The notes below the pieces were generated by a model, which was not told the DNA's origin, did not search any database, and saw nothing but the letters and a program-made list of their open reading frames with translations. Source: Jacaranda mimosifolia (lineage: Eukaryota > Streptophyta > Magnoliopsida > Lamiales > Bignoniaceae). From it: a DNA stretch of 64,000 bases. Made by a program: the position numbers and the translations under genes. Within the stretch, counting starts at the first letter, position 1. Each line of letters begins with the position of its first letter. Of the stretch, positions 47,768 to 59,576 are shown in pieces. The DNA is taken from the NCBI GenBank assembly GCA_018894105.1, contig CM032133.1:19048501-19112500 (forward strand), written 5' to 3'.

Positions 47768-49180
47768 TCATTGTCTGATAGTTGATCCCTGTTTTGAAGT
47801 AGATCCTTCCAAGTTTTTCAAATTATTCTTAAGAGTTTCTTTTAAACTCTTAAATACATTATCAATATCTTCAATCGAAATATTTTCTTCATCATCAAGG
47901 TCTTGAGATTCTCCTGCTAGACAATTGAATTGATTGTCTCCTTTTGATGAAGTTGCCATTGAAGAACTGGATTTATTTTCCATTTCAACATCCAGATTTT
48001 TTATCAAATCCTTTTTCATTTCTTCAATATATGATTCAATTATTTCCTCCTTGGAGATATCTCCTTTTGTGATTTGGATTTTTCTCATCACATGCTGGAA
48101 AAGACTAGGAGATTCTCTCGGCTGCTTAGCTTTAATAAGCTGTTGGCATTCTGAAATTTTTTCTTGGATATAATCCAAAGTTTCCTGTCCATGATATACT
48201 CCTGTTTCTTTATCCTTTGGGAGTAACTTATTCCAGAATTTGGTGAAGAAGACTCTCTTCAAACAAGGAATATTCTGTTGAGTATGATCCACTTTAGGAA
48301 CCCATTTCCATATCCATGGGATTGAGAATTCAACAAAGAAATACAGAGGGGCAATTCCCTCGATCCACTTGTTTTGGTATTCCAAATTTATAAGTTTGGG
48401 TGAACAATTTACCCATTCTGTATAATAACCTTTAAAAGGTTTTGGAAGAATTTTTATTGATGGACCATAATTAATCCACCATTCATGAAACCAATTTGGA
48501 AGCTCTCGTTTATAAACTTCAAAGCAAACCTTTAAAAACCAAGAATGTTTTCTTTTTGAATTTTCATATAAGAGGGCTTTATTAAATGCCTCAATATAAT
48601 CCCAATAATTAAATTTAATAGGAGTTTTTAACTCTTGATGAAAATATTATTTTTACCTCAGGGTATTAATTCCCCATTCTTCAGAGGATATAATCTTCTT
48701 AATTATAATTTTACTAAAATTATAAATGGATCTACTATTAGCAGGATAAAAATGATTGATCTCACAGGATCCAGTACTTATGAATATATTCTCATAATGT
48801 ATTCTCTGTTTATACGAACCTACAGCATATGATGATGTATCAAGGTACCTTTGCATTAAGGTCCATGGCTCATCTTGCCATTGTAGGTCTTTATTTTCTA
48901 AGAGTAGTATTACTTCTCTGGACAAACTTTTTTCATAGGTAGAGGAATCATCATTTTCCTCTTCAGCAGTAATATTAGCATAAGAAGGAGTATTACCTTT
49001 TCTATGATCTTTCTACTTCTTGTATTCAAGAAATTATTTGAAGAGAGGATCATCTAGAATATTTCCTGATGTTGATGCAATATTGGAGGATATTAACCTC
49101 TGATAACCATGTTGTATAATGATTTTTCCTCTTCCTCCTCTATTAGAGGGGAAGTTTTGACCCCTTCCTCGTGGGATCAT
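47768..49180 (-). pseudogene. Third viral ORF, unknown function, 470 codons with four stops (copy 1)
   Basis: The ATG at 49180 overlaps the stop of the polyprotein gene (ATGA). The frame continues to TGA at 47768 without any frameshift, interrupted only by in-frame stops near 49035, 49012, 48657 and 48651. The N-terminus is Arg/Gly rich (IPRGRGQNFPSNRGGRGK). The centre is aromatic and basic (KRKHSWFLKV, WFHEWWINYG). The C-terminal third is acidic and charged (EEIIESYIEEMKKDLIKN) with a Ser-rich stretch, probably helical. Position matches the transactivator/inclusion-body gene of caulimoviruses or ORF2 of florendoviruses, but I do not recognise a conserved domain. It is broken and presumably not expressed as a full protein. 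Confidence 0.7.
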
Positions 49181-52100
49181 TCCTGCAAGAACTCACGAGA
49201 AAGAAAATCAAGCAAACTATTATCTATGCCTTTTTTATAATGGATTTCAAAATCAAAAGGAGCTAAATGAGCTTGCCATCTAGCAAACATTTGCTTAGAA
49301 ACATCATGTTTAAAATCCTTATTAAACATGTATTTTGCTGATTGGCAATCTGTTTTGATAATAAATTTCTAATTATATAAATCATCTTGAAATTTCAAAA
49401 CACATTTAACAATTGCTAGAGTTTCTTTAGCAATAGTACCATAATTCTTTTGACTATTATTCGATTTTCCAGAATGAAATCTAACAAGATATTCTTGTCT
49501 ATTATTTGGATGTATTTGTTTCAAAATATCTCCGTAACCAATATCAGAAGCATCAGTTTCTATAATCTTTATCCAATTTGGATTAGCAAGCATAAGACAA
49601 GAAAGATTATTAACCTTTTGTTTTATTCTTTTAACAACTTCAGTATGTTGTTCAGACTAAGGTTTAGGATCCTTTTTAGTCTATCATATAAAATAGTAGT
49701 ATCTTCTGCTAAGTTTTTATAATAAGAAGAAATATAATTCAAATTGCCTAAAAATCTTTGTAACTGGGTTTTATTAGTTATTTTATCAGGAAATTTAGAA
49801 GCAAATTCTATACTTCTATTAATGGGAATAATTTTTCCTTTTTCTATATTATGACCAAGAAATCTGACTTTTGTTTGAAACAGATTCATTTTTGTTCTAG
49901 ATATAACTAATCCATTTTGAATAACAATTTTCTTGAAAATATCAAGATGTTTAAAATGCATTTCAATAGTTTTAGAAAAAACTAAAATATCATCAATATA
50001 AACTATAATGAATGAACTATATGATATGAATATATCATTCGTAATTTTTTGAAATTCTGAAGGAGCATTCTTCAAACCAAATGGCATAACATTCAATTCA
50101 AATTATCCTATTGGAACATTAAAAGCAGTTTTATACCTGTCTTCCTTAGCAATCTGAGTTTGCCAATATCCTGATTTTAAGTTAAATTTTGAAAATATTA
50201 TAGCTTCGTAAAGTCTGTCTAATAAATCCTTTTTATTAGGAATAGGATATCTTATCCATTTTGAAACTTCTTTAAGAGGTTTATAATTTATCACAAGGCA
50301 AGGTATTCCTCTTTCTTGTTCAAAATGTTTATTAACATAAAAAGCCGTACAAGACCAAGGAGATTTAGAATGTTTTATTAAACCTTTTTGTAAAAGAGAA
50401 ACAATTTCTTTCTTACATAATTCTAAATATTCAGAATTCATTTGACATGGTCTAGCTTTAGTAGGAATTTTCTTTTCATCAAAATCATCTTCATATGGAA
50501 GATTAACAATATATTTTTTTCTATTCCAGAAAGCATTTGGATGTTCATTACAGATTTCTAAAGAAAACTTTGAAATAATTAATTTAATTTTTTCCTGTAA
50601 TTTAGGATTTTGAAGTTTTCTTCAATTGTTAAAATATTAATTTCTTCTTTAAGAAAATTTATTTGATGATTTTTTGCTATAAGCAAATCTTGAATTTGAT
50701 GAAGAACTCTAGTAAAAGGTTCAGATATAAAGATATTTCTTTTCCTTCAATAGTTCCTTTTAAACCTTTTTCATCAATATTTTTTATAGGAAATATTTTC
50801 TTTAAGAAAGGAGTACCAAGTATAACTTGGTTAGTGATATTTTTTATAAGTAAAAAACTTGTGGGTATACAAGTATTATTTTTGCAAATATATGCTTTGG
50901 GTAACTTATATTGAGTATCTACTTTCTGACCATTAGCAGAACTGAGAGTATGAGTAGTTTTATGAAAATATCTGGTAGGAATAATTCCTTCTTGAATACA
51001 ATTCAAATCTGCTCAACTATCAACCAAAGCAGTCAATTATTTTTTAAATCTATTATCAATAAGTAAAGTAATTTTCACATGCCATTTATGAGATGTAATT
51101 ATCTCGAGAGTAGAAAGAAAATTATCATTGGAAGGGAATCTTATTATTTCATCAATATCCTTATTATGAAAACTCATAATTCTATTATTATTATTCTCCA
51201 AAATAGAAATTCTTTCATCAAGAAATTTATTTTCTTGTTTAAGATTATAAATCTCATTTTTTAGGTTTCTAATTTCTACAAATAAATCATTAACTGTAGT
51301 CGGAGTTTCAATTTTATTTCTTTGTTTTAAAATTTTTTTAACCTCAGCCATAGTATAAGGTTCTTGAGAAACATAAACTTTTTGATTATCATCAAAATTA
51401 TTAGAAGAAGAAGAAGTACTTGGAGTATTCTCCATTTGATCAATAATTTTACATCTAATTTCTGGATCTTTTATAAATTTCAAAAGCGCCATAAGATTTT
51501 CACTATTTAAAACATTTATATTTAAATCTTTAAATTCAGCAAAATTTTTATAAAATTCTTCATTATCACTATCTTGTTTAGAGCAAGAATTACCTTGTTG
51601 ACAAGGATCACAACATTCTTCTTCAGAAATATAATTCTCATTTTCTAATGTTTTTAATTCATCAGAAAAAGATTTTTCAGAACTATTGTATGAATTTTCA
51701 GAAAAATCAGAATCATTTTCTGAATTAGAGTTTAGAAGTAATTTGGAAAGACTTTCTTTCATATCATTATCAATATTAAGATTATTAATCTTTTTCTTCA
51801 TTTTACACTTATCAGCATAATGACTTATTTTAACACATTTAAAACAGGCTCTAGATTTTTTCTTTTCCATTCTTTCTTTCTTTCTTTCTTTCTTTTTCCT
51901 CTCTTTTCTCTTTTTTCTCTTTTCTTTTATTAAAAGAGGCTTTATCTTTTCTCTGCCTATGAGACTTACTAGTGGAAGGTTGTTCCATACCAAATTGACC
52001 ACAAAATTGACCTAATTGTCTTTTTTCTGTAATATTCTGGCATTTAATCTGTTGATTCAATTTGATCTCATTACATAAGGATAAACCTTCTTGAATGCAG

Positions 52101-53517
52101 GTTCCTATAAGTTTACCATATGTATAATTTTCATATTCAATTTGAGTAACTCCTTTTCTAAGATTTTTTCTGACTCTTTCAACAAGTAAATAAGGTAAAC
52201 GATCTATAAACTTTGATTTCCAATGAGTACTATTAGACTCAGGGAGTTCCATTACTCTAGATAAAAATGTATCCTTATACCACCTAAATGAAGTGAGTGT
52301 AGGACATTTTAAACCATTAAGAAGGGTTATGATATTTTTAGAATTATCAGACCATCTACCAGTAAAATGTTCTATAATATTAACAACAAGTGTATAAACA
52401 GCATTTTCAATATTGCCATGATTCATTCTTAATAGTATTAAGAATTTTAGTTCTATTAGAAGCAGTAAGATAATTATCCCACCAGCCTTTAAGTTGGCCA
52501 GTAAAACCTGCAACAATCATGTTAACAACAATTTTATCACTATTACCATTTGTTTTTGAAATGGTACTATACATGAGCATTCTATGAAGGAGATTAGAAA
52601 TCTGTCTTTCTGTATAACCATCTAAATTCCATTCATAAATATTTTTACCATTATAACTATTATTAAAAATATATTCTTGTTCCTCATGAAAAACATCTTG
52701 AGGTGAAGGTCTAGGATAATAATACATCCTCATAGTAGGCTTATCAGCATAGTTTTCAATTTTATTAATCTCATCTTTAATATAATGTTTATAACTATTA
52801 GTATTAATCATGCCATCTTCAAATTCTTTATTAAGAGTATTCAATTTTAATCCCTTAAACTTATTATCAAGAATTTTTTCTAATTCACTAATAGATTTTA
52901 ATTTGAAATTATGAATTTCAGGAGGAGGTTGAATACTAGGAGTAGCAATAACCTCTGTTGATTGTGGTTGCCCTTGATTAAGGTTTGCCACACTAATCAA
53001 ATTCTTAACTTGATTAACAAGAGAATATAAACTTTCAACTCTATTATGAAGAGACACAATTTGTTCTCCTAAAACATTAAGATGCATGTTAGCATAATTT
53101 TGTTGTTTTACTAAATTATTAATAGTAGCAGTAGTAATTTGGAGAGTTTCATTTTCAAACAGTTTTTGAAATGCAGAAAAGTATAAATTATCTCCATTAT
53201 TATAAATTTGAAAAGGTTGTTGAGGTGGATAAATTGCTTTTAAAACTTGTCCACTACTCAATTTATAACTTCTTTCTAAAATAGAAATATAATTTTCAAC
53301 ATAATTGGTTATAAACCAAGGAACAAATGGAATTATTTTTATTTTCTTTTGAAGCAAAAGAATAAAATTCATTTTGAAATTTTAATTTATCTTATCCATT
53401 GAAATTTTCAAAAAACCATTTTCTAAACGGTTCCCATTTTGGTAAATTAAATTCTTTTTGAATAAGTTGTCTGGCTGGAGATCCAAGACTAAAATAAATT
53501 TTTGAACTATAATCCAT
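49177..53517 (-). pseudogene. Viral coat/protease/RT/RNase H polyprotein (copy 1), disrupted
   Basis: The start ATG at 53517 overlaps the movement-protein stop (TAATG). Domains in order: a coiled-coil and coat-like region (about 53500-51950), a basic linker of Lys/Glu/Arg coded by a (ttct)n-type run at 51870-51930 that is longer than in copy 2, a CX2CX4HX4C zinc knuckle (about 51807-51852), an acidic Ser/Glu-rich stretch, an aspartic protease region near 51030 where the glycine after the active-site D-S is a stop, RT with YIDDIL (about 49985-50000) and MPFGLKN, and RNase H with ETDASDIGYG (near 49555). Stops and frameshifts at several points prevent translation. The product would package and reverse-transcribe viral RNA in infected cells. 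Confidence 0.88.
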
Positions 53518-54291
53518 TAAATAGAAAAATTCATTTCGGATTCGGTTATTTTTGGTTCTTGATTATTATAAATTCCTCTAACAATATTATTCTTAGGAAT
53601 TCTTAATTCATTGACCTTATTATTCTGAATTTCAGATTCATTTGAAGACATTTCTCTAATTTGAGAAGTAGAAGCTCTTGATGGGAAATCAATATCATCA
53701 AAAGGTGAAATATGAGAATAGAAAGATGTATTAGAATGAGATCTAGAAATTGTGGATCTATATGAAGATTCTAATAACTTCTTATTATCTTCAAACTATA
53801 TTTGAACATAACCATCAGAAGATTGTATTACATTAGTAAAATTTGTATTTATCATAGGTTGTAAATTAACAGCTTGATCAATAATCCAATTTTCAGGAAA
53901 AATAATTTCTTCCCATTTTATAGCTCTTCTAGTAGTAATATTAGATCTACTAAAATTAGTTTCTATTAAAATTGTTTCATTAACAGGTTTATTTACTTTT
54001 TTGCATTGTGGATTAAGTGTGTGAAGTGGTTTAAAATAAATTCTATAACAAATACATATAACTTTTGTTCCTGGCATATATGTATAACCATGCGTTTTAA
54101 CATTCAAAGTAAAAGCATCAAGTATATTAACATTGGATAAGGACAATTGTAAATTAGGATAAACATCAAAGTAAACAGGGCCATGAGCCAAACTGGATTG
54201 TATAATACCTATTAAAGATCTTTTCCAATTTATATTTCTACCATCTTGTAAAGCAGCTATAAAGCTTTCTGGCAGATTTTCTAATGTTAAT
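53517..54291 (-). pseudogene. Viral movement protein (copy 1), 5'-truncated
   Basis: The central block resembles the 30K-superfamily movement protein of Caulimoviridae: LAHGPVYFDVYPNLQLSL, then ILDAFTLNVKTHGYTYMPGT. The tail is Ser-rich and polar and ends in TAA overlapping the next ATG. The N-terminal part is missing where the AT-rich repeat begins at 54292. A stop near 53796 interrupts the C-terminal part. The protein would act at plasmodesmata. Confidence 0.82.
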
Positions 54292-54388
54292 GTAACTATA
54301 ATACATTAGCAATACATTAATAATAATAATAAAGATTATATTAAATAATTTTAATTATATTCACAATATGTAGTATTGATATGTTAAG
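54292..54388. repeat. AT-rich repeat between the two viral copies
   Basis: 'actataatacattagcaata', (aat)n and 'ttaattatattcacaatatg' appear here in the same order as at 47010-47080 and 60960-61090. It separates the truncated 5' end of copy 1 from the 3' end of copy 2. Confidence 0.82.
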
Positions 54389-54392
54389 GATG

Positions 54393-54898
54393 CAAGGACA
54401 TAAGGTCCAGCCAGCCATGAAAGGCGACAACAAGGGAAGAACCAACCATGTAGGCAATGTTTTGCTCAGGATCTTCAACTGTCAAGTTCTAATTACAGAT
54501 CAAGATTAGGCCCAACAACGCCCTAAACGCCTTCCAGACGGCTTCAGCGGGTAAACCAAGGCACACCCCAAGATCCATAATTCAAACTGCCTGTTAAGAT
54601 CCTGAAACACCCTTATTATCCTATTTTTCCTTAACATTTCCTGAAACTTAACCGTTATACCATGAGAATCATTATGCCTAATTAGTGTAAAGAAATATGT
54701 AGCCCAACACAAAATTAAATTAGCCTGCCATTTAGGCTAATATATAACAAATAAAGAAATATTAATTCAAAACAGAAATTTAAAAATTACCTAAAGAACT
54801 TGGAAGAACTTCAGTCTTCTATTATATTTGAAAATTTACAAAGACAAAAATGAGATGTTTACAATGAAAGGGGAGGGGAGTACTAGAAAGCTTCTTTG
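54393..54898 (-). other. Leader / 3' non-coding region of viral copy 2
   Basis: It matches 47090-47587 of copy 1. The TATA region is absent because the deletion begins immediately upstream. No gene. Confidence 0.7.
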
Positions 54899-55264
54899 TT
54901 TATAAGATTCTGCAGCATATGATGATGTATCAAGGTACCTTTGCATTAAGGTTCATGGCTCATCTTGCCATTGAAGATCTTTATTTTCCAAGAGTAGTAT
55001 TACTTCTCTGGATAAGTTTTTTTAATATGCAGAGGAATCATCATTTTCCTCTTCAGCAGCAATATTAGCATAAGAAGGAGTATTACCTTCCTGTTGATCT
55101 TTTTGTTTCTTCTATTCAAGAAATTCTTTGAAAATGGGATCATTTGGAATATTTCCTGATACAATATTAGAGGATATTAACCTCTGGTAACCATGTTGTA
55201 TTATAGCTTTTCCTCTTCCTCCTCTATTATGGGGGAAGTTTTGACCCCTTCCTCATGGGACCAT
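54899..55264 (-). pseudogene. Third viral ORF, N-terminal remnant (copy 2)
   Basis: The ATG at 55264 follows the polyprotein stop by 2 bases; the fourth codon is TGA. The Arg/Gly-rich start and the acidic 'EEENDDSS' segment match copy 1. Homology ends near 54899, where the sequence jumps to the leader equivalent of 47587 in copy 1. About three quarters of the ORF and the promoter are gone. Confidence 0.72.
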
Positions 55265-55266
55265 TC

Positions 55267-58200
55267 CTATAAGAAGTCACGAGAAAGAAAATCAAGCAGA
55301 CTATTATCTATGCCTTTCTTATAATGGATTTCAAAATCAAAGGGAGCTAAATGAGCTTGCCATCTAGCAAATATTTGCTTAGAAACATCACCCTTAAAAT
55401 CTTTATTAAACATGTATTTTGCAGATTGGCAATCTGTTTTAACAATAAATTTCTGATTATATAAATCATCTTGAAATTTCAAAACACATTTAACAATTGC
55501 TAGAATTTCTTTAGCAATAGTAGCATAATTCTTCTGACTATTATTCCATTTTCCAGAATGAAATCTAACAAGACATTCTTGTTTAGTATCTGGATGAATT
55601 TGTTTTAAAATTCCTCCATAACCAATATCAAAAGCATCAGTTTCTATAATCTTTATCCAATTTGGATTAGCAAGCATAAGACAAGGAAGATTAGCAACCC
55701 TTTGTTTTATTGTTTTAACAGCTTTAAAGTGCTGTCCAGTCCAAGGTTTAGGATCCTTTTTCAATCTATCATAAAGAATAGCAGTATCATTTGCTAGATT
55801 TTTATAATAAGCCGAAATATAATTAGAACTTCCTAAAAATCTTTGTAACTGAGTTTTATCAGTTATTCTATCGGGAAATTTAGAAGCAAACTCTATACTT
55901 CTATTAATAGGAATAATTTTTCCTTTTTCTATATTATGACCAAGAAATCTAACTTTTGTTTGAAAAGTGTTCATTTTAGTTTTAGATATAACTAAACCAT
56001 TTTGAATAACAATTTTCTTGAAAATATCAAGATGTTTAAAATGCATTTCAATAGTTTTGGAAAAAACTAAGATATCATCAATATAAACTATAATGAATGA
56101 ACTATAAGGAATAAAAATATCATTCATAATTTTTTGAAATTCTGAAGGAGCATTCTTCAGATCAAATGGCATAACATTCCATTCATATTGTCCTATTGGA
56201 ACATTAAAAGCAGTTTTATATCTATCTTTTTTAGCAATCTGAATTTGCCAATATCCTGATTTTAAATCAAAATTTGAAAATATAATAGCTTCATAAAGTC
56301 TATCTAACAAATCCTTTTTATTAGGAATAGGATATCTAATCCATTTGAAAACTTTATTAAGGGGTTTATAATTAATAACAAGTCGAGGTATTCCCCTTTC
56401 TTGTTTAGAATGTTTATTTACATAAAAAGTTGTACAAGACAAAGGAGACTTGGAATGTTTTATTAAACCTTTTTGTAAAAGAGAATCAATTTCTTTTTTA
56501 CATAATTCTAAATATTCATAATTCATTTGACATGGTCTAGCTTTAGTAGGAATTTTCTTTTCATCAAAATCATCTTCATATGGAAGATCAACAATATGTT
56601 TTTTTCTATCCCAAAAAGAATTTGGATGGTCTTTACAAATTTCAAGTAAAAACTTAGAAACAATTAATTTAATTTTATCTTGTAATTTAGGATTTTGAAG
56701 TTTTTCTTCAATTGTCAAAATATTTATTTCTTCTTTAAGAAAATTTATTTGAATATTTTTTGCTATAAGCAAATCTTGAATTTGGTGAAGAACTCTGGTA
56801 AAAGGTTCAGTTATAAATTGAAAAGATATTTCTTTTCCTTCAAAAGTTCCTTTAAAACCTTTTTCGTCAATATTTTTTATAGGAAATATTTTCTTTAAGA
56901 AAGGAGTCCCAAGTATTACTTGGTTAGTAATATTCTTTATGAGTAAAAAACTTGTAGGAATACAAGTATTATTTTTTCAAATATATGCTTTAGGTAATTT
57001 ATATTGAATATCTAGTTTCTGACCATTAGCAGAACTAAGAGTATGAGTAGTTTTATGAAAATACCTGGTAGGAATTATTCCTTCTTGAATACAATTCAAA
57101 TCTGCTCCACGATCAACCAAGGCAGTCAATTCTTTTTTAAATCTATTATCAATAAGTAAAGTAATTTTCACATGCCATTTTTGAGATGTAATAATCTAAA
57201 GAGTAGAAAGAAAATTATCACTTGAAGGAAATCTTATAATTTCATTCATATTATTATTATGAAAACTCATAGTTTTATTATTCTCAAGAATAGAAATTCT
57301 TTCATCAAGAAATTTATTTTCTTGTTTAAGATTATAAATCTCATTTTTTAAATTATTAACTTCTACCAGTAAATCATTAACTGAAGTAGGAGTCTCAATT
57401 TTATTCCTTTGTTTTAAAATTTTTTGAACCTCTGCCATAGTATAAGGTTCTGTAGAAACATAAATTTTTTTATTTTCATTAAAATCATTTGAAGAAAAAC
57501 TACTTGGAGTATTCTCCATTTGATCAATAATTTTAGATCTAATTTCTGGATCTTTTGTAAATTTCAAAAGCTCCATAAGATTTTCACTATTTAAAACATT
57601 TATATTTAATTCTTTAAATTTAGCAAGAATTTTATAAAACTCTTCATTATCACTTTCTTGTTTAGAACAAGCATTACCTTGTTGACAAGGATCACAACAT
57701 TCATCTTCAGAAAAATCATTTTCATTTTCTAATGGTTTTATATCATCAGAAACAAAAGATTTCTCATAACTATTATCTGAATTTTCAGAATCATCAAAAT
57801 CATTTTCTGAATCAGAATTTAAAAGTAATTTGGAAAGACATTCTTTCATATCACTATCAATATTAAGATTATTAATCTTTTTCTTCATTTTGCATTTATC
57901 AGCATAATGACCTATTTTACCACATTTAAAACAGGCTCTAGATTTTTTCTTTTCAATTCTTTCTTTCTTTCTTTTCTCTTTTCTTTTATTAAAAGAGGCT
58001 TTATCTTTTTTCTACCTATTAGGCTTACTAGTGGAAGGTTGTTCCATACCAAATTGACCACATAATTGACCTAATTGTCTTTTTTCTGTAATATTATGGC
58101 GTTGAATCTGTTGATTTAATTTAATCTCATTACATAGGGATAAACCTTCTAGAATACAGGTTCCTATAAGTTTACCATATGTATAATTTTCATATTCAAT

Positions 58201-59576
58201 TTGAGTACTTCCTTTTCTAAGATTTTTTCTGACTCTTTCAGCAAATAAAGAAGGTAAACCGTCTATAAACTTTGATTTCCAATTAGTACTATTAGACTCA
58301 GGGCGTTCCATTACTCTAGATAAAAATGTATCCTTATACCACCTAAATGAAGTGAGTGTAGGGCATTTCAAACCATTAAGAAGAGTTCTGATATTCTCAG
58401 AATTATCAGACCATCTACCAGTAAAATGTTCTATAATATTAACAACAAGTGTATAAACAACATTTTCAACATTATGACCAGATTCATTCTTAATAGTATT
58501 AAGAATTTCAGTTCTATTAGAAGTAGTAAGATAATTATCCCACCAGTCTTTTAATTGGCCAGTAAAACGTACAACAATCATATTAGCAACAGTTTTATCA
58601 CTATTACCATTTGTTTTTGAAATGGTACTATACATGAGCATTCTATGAAGGAGATTATAAATCTGTCTTTCAGTATAACCATCTAAATTCCATTCATAAA
58701 TATTTTTACCATTATAACTATTATTAAAATATATTCTTGTTCCTCATGAAGAACATCTTGAGGTGTAGGTCTAGGATAATAATACATCCTCATAGTAGGC
58801 TTATCAACATACTTTTCAATTTTATCAATCTCCTCTTTAATATAATGTTTATAACTATCAGTATTAATCATGCCATCTTCAAATTCTTTATTAAGAGTAT
58901 TCAATTTTAATCCTTTGAACTTATTATCAAAATTTTTTTCTAATTCACTAACAGTTTTTAATTTGAAATTATGAATTTTAGGGGGAGGTTGAATACTAGG
59001 AGTAGCAATAACCTCTGTAGATTGTGGTTGTCCTTGATTAAGGTTTGCCACACTAATCAAATTTTTAACTTGATTAACAAGAGAATATAAACTTTCAACT
59101 CTATTATGAAGAGACACAATTTGTTCTCCTAAAACATTAAGATACATGTTAGCATAATTTTGCTGTTTAACTAAATTATTAATAGTAGCAGTAGTAACTT
59201 GAAGAGTTTCATTTTCAAATAATTTTTGAAATGCAGAAAAATACATTATTTCTCCATTACTATGAATTTGAAAAGGTTGTTGAGGTGGATAAAGAGCTTT
59301 TAAAACTTGTCCACTACTCAACTTATAACTTCTTTCTAAAACAGAAATATAATTTTCAACATAATTGGTTATAAACCAAAGAACAAATGTAATAATTTTG
59401 TTTTCTTTTGATGCAAAAGAATAAAATTCATTTTGAAATTTTAATTTATCTTCTCCATTGAAATTTTCAAAAAACCATTTTCTAAATGGTTCCCATTTTG
59501 GAAGATTAAATTCTTTTTGAATAAGTTGCCTGGCTGGAGATCCAGGGCTAAAATCAAATTTTGAACTATAATTCAT
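55267..59576 (-). pseudogene. Viral coat/protease/RT/RNase H polyprotein (copy 2), disrupted
   Basis: Domains as in copy 1. The coat-like N-terminal part has one frameshift near 58735. The zinc knuckle CFKCGKIGHYADKC (about 57890-57940) is intact. The acidic region has a stop at about 57196. The protease has VDRGAD, keeping the active-site D but with R for the usual S/T. A stop separates it at about 56975. The 501-codon open stretch 55267-56772 contains the whole RT and RNase H: YIDDIL at about residues 230-235, MPFDLKN where G is usual, and the RNase H acid in ETDAFDIGYGG. This is the longest uninterrupted reading frame of the window. It is a fossil pol, not a host gene. Confidence 0.9.

Larger units (their letters stand above)
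47086..54291 (-). mobile_element. Endogenous pararetrovirus (Caulimoviridae), copy 1
   Basis: A degraded viral genome in minus orientation: movement protein (5'-truncated), coat/zinc-finger/protease/RT/RNase H polyprotein, third ORF, promoter-bearing intergenic region. It has no LTRs and no integrase, as expected for Caulimoviridae. Sequence similarity to copy 2 is high throughout. The 5' end lacks the primer-binding site and the start of the movement-protein gene. The low-coordinate end stops at '...TTAACATA' (minus), the same point as in copy 2. Genus was not determined; placement relative to florendoviruses or petuviruses needs an RT tree. Confidence 0.9.

Noticed and set aside
47934..48173. 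79-codon plus-strand ORF within the third viral ORF
   Set aside because: It is the antisense of the charged C-terminal part of that ORF and has no motif.
51079..51264. Plus-strand ORFs antisense to the viral polyprotein (also 49450-49722, 50663-50914, 56695-56898)
   Set aside because: They consist of Ile/Phe/Asn-rich AT-driven translation opposite a clear pol reading frame.
54506..54712. 68-codon minus-strand ORF in the viral leader
   Set aside because: Leader ORFs occur in caulimovirids but this one is not conserved in copy 1 (47100-47500), so it is likely chance.
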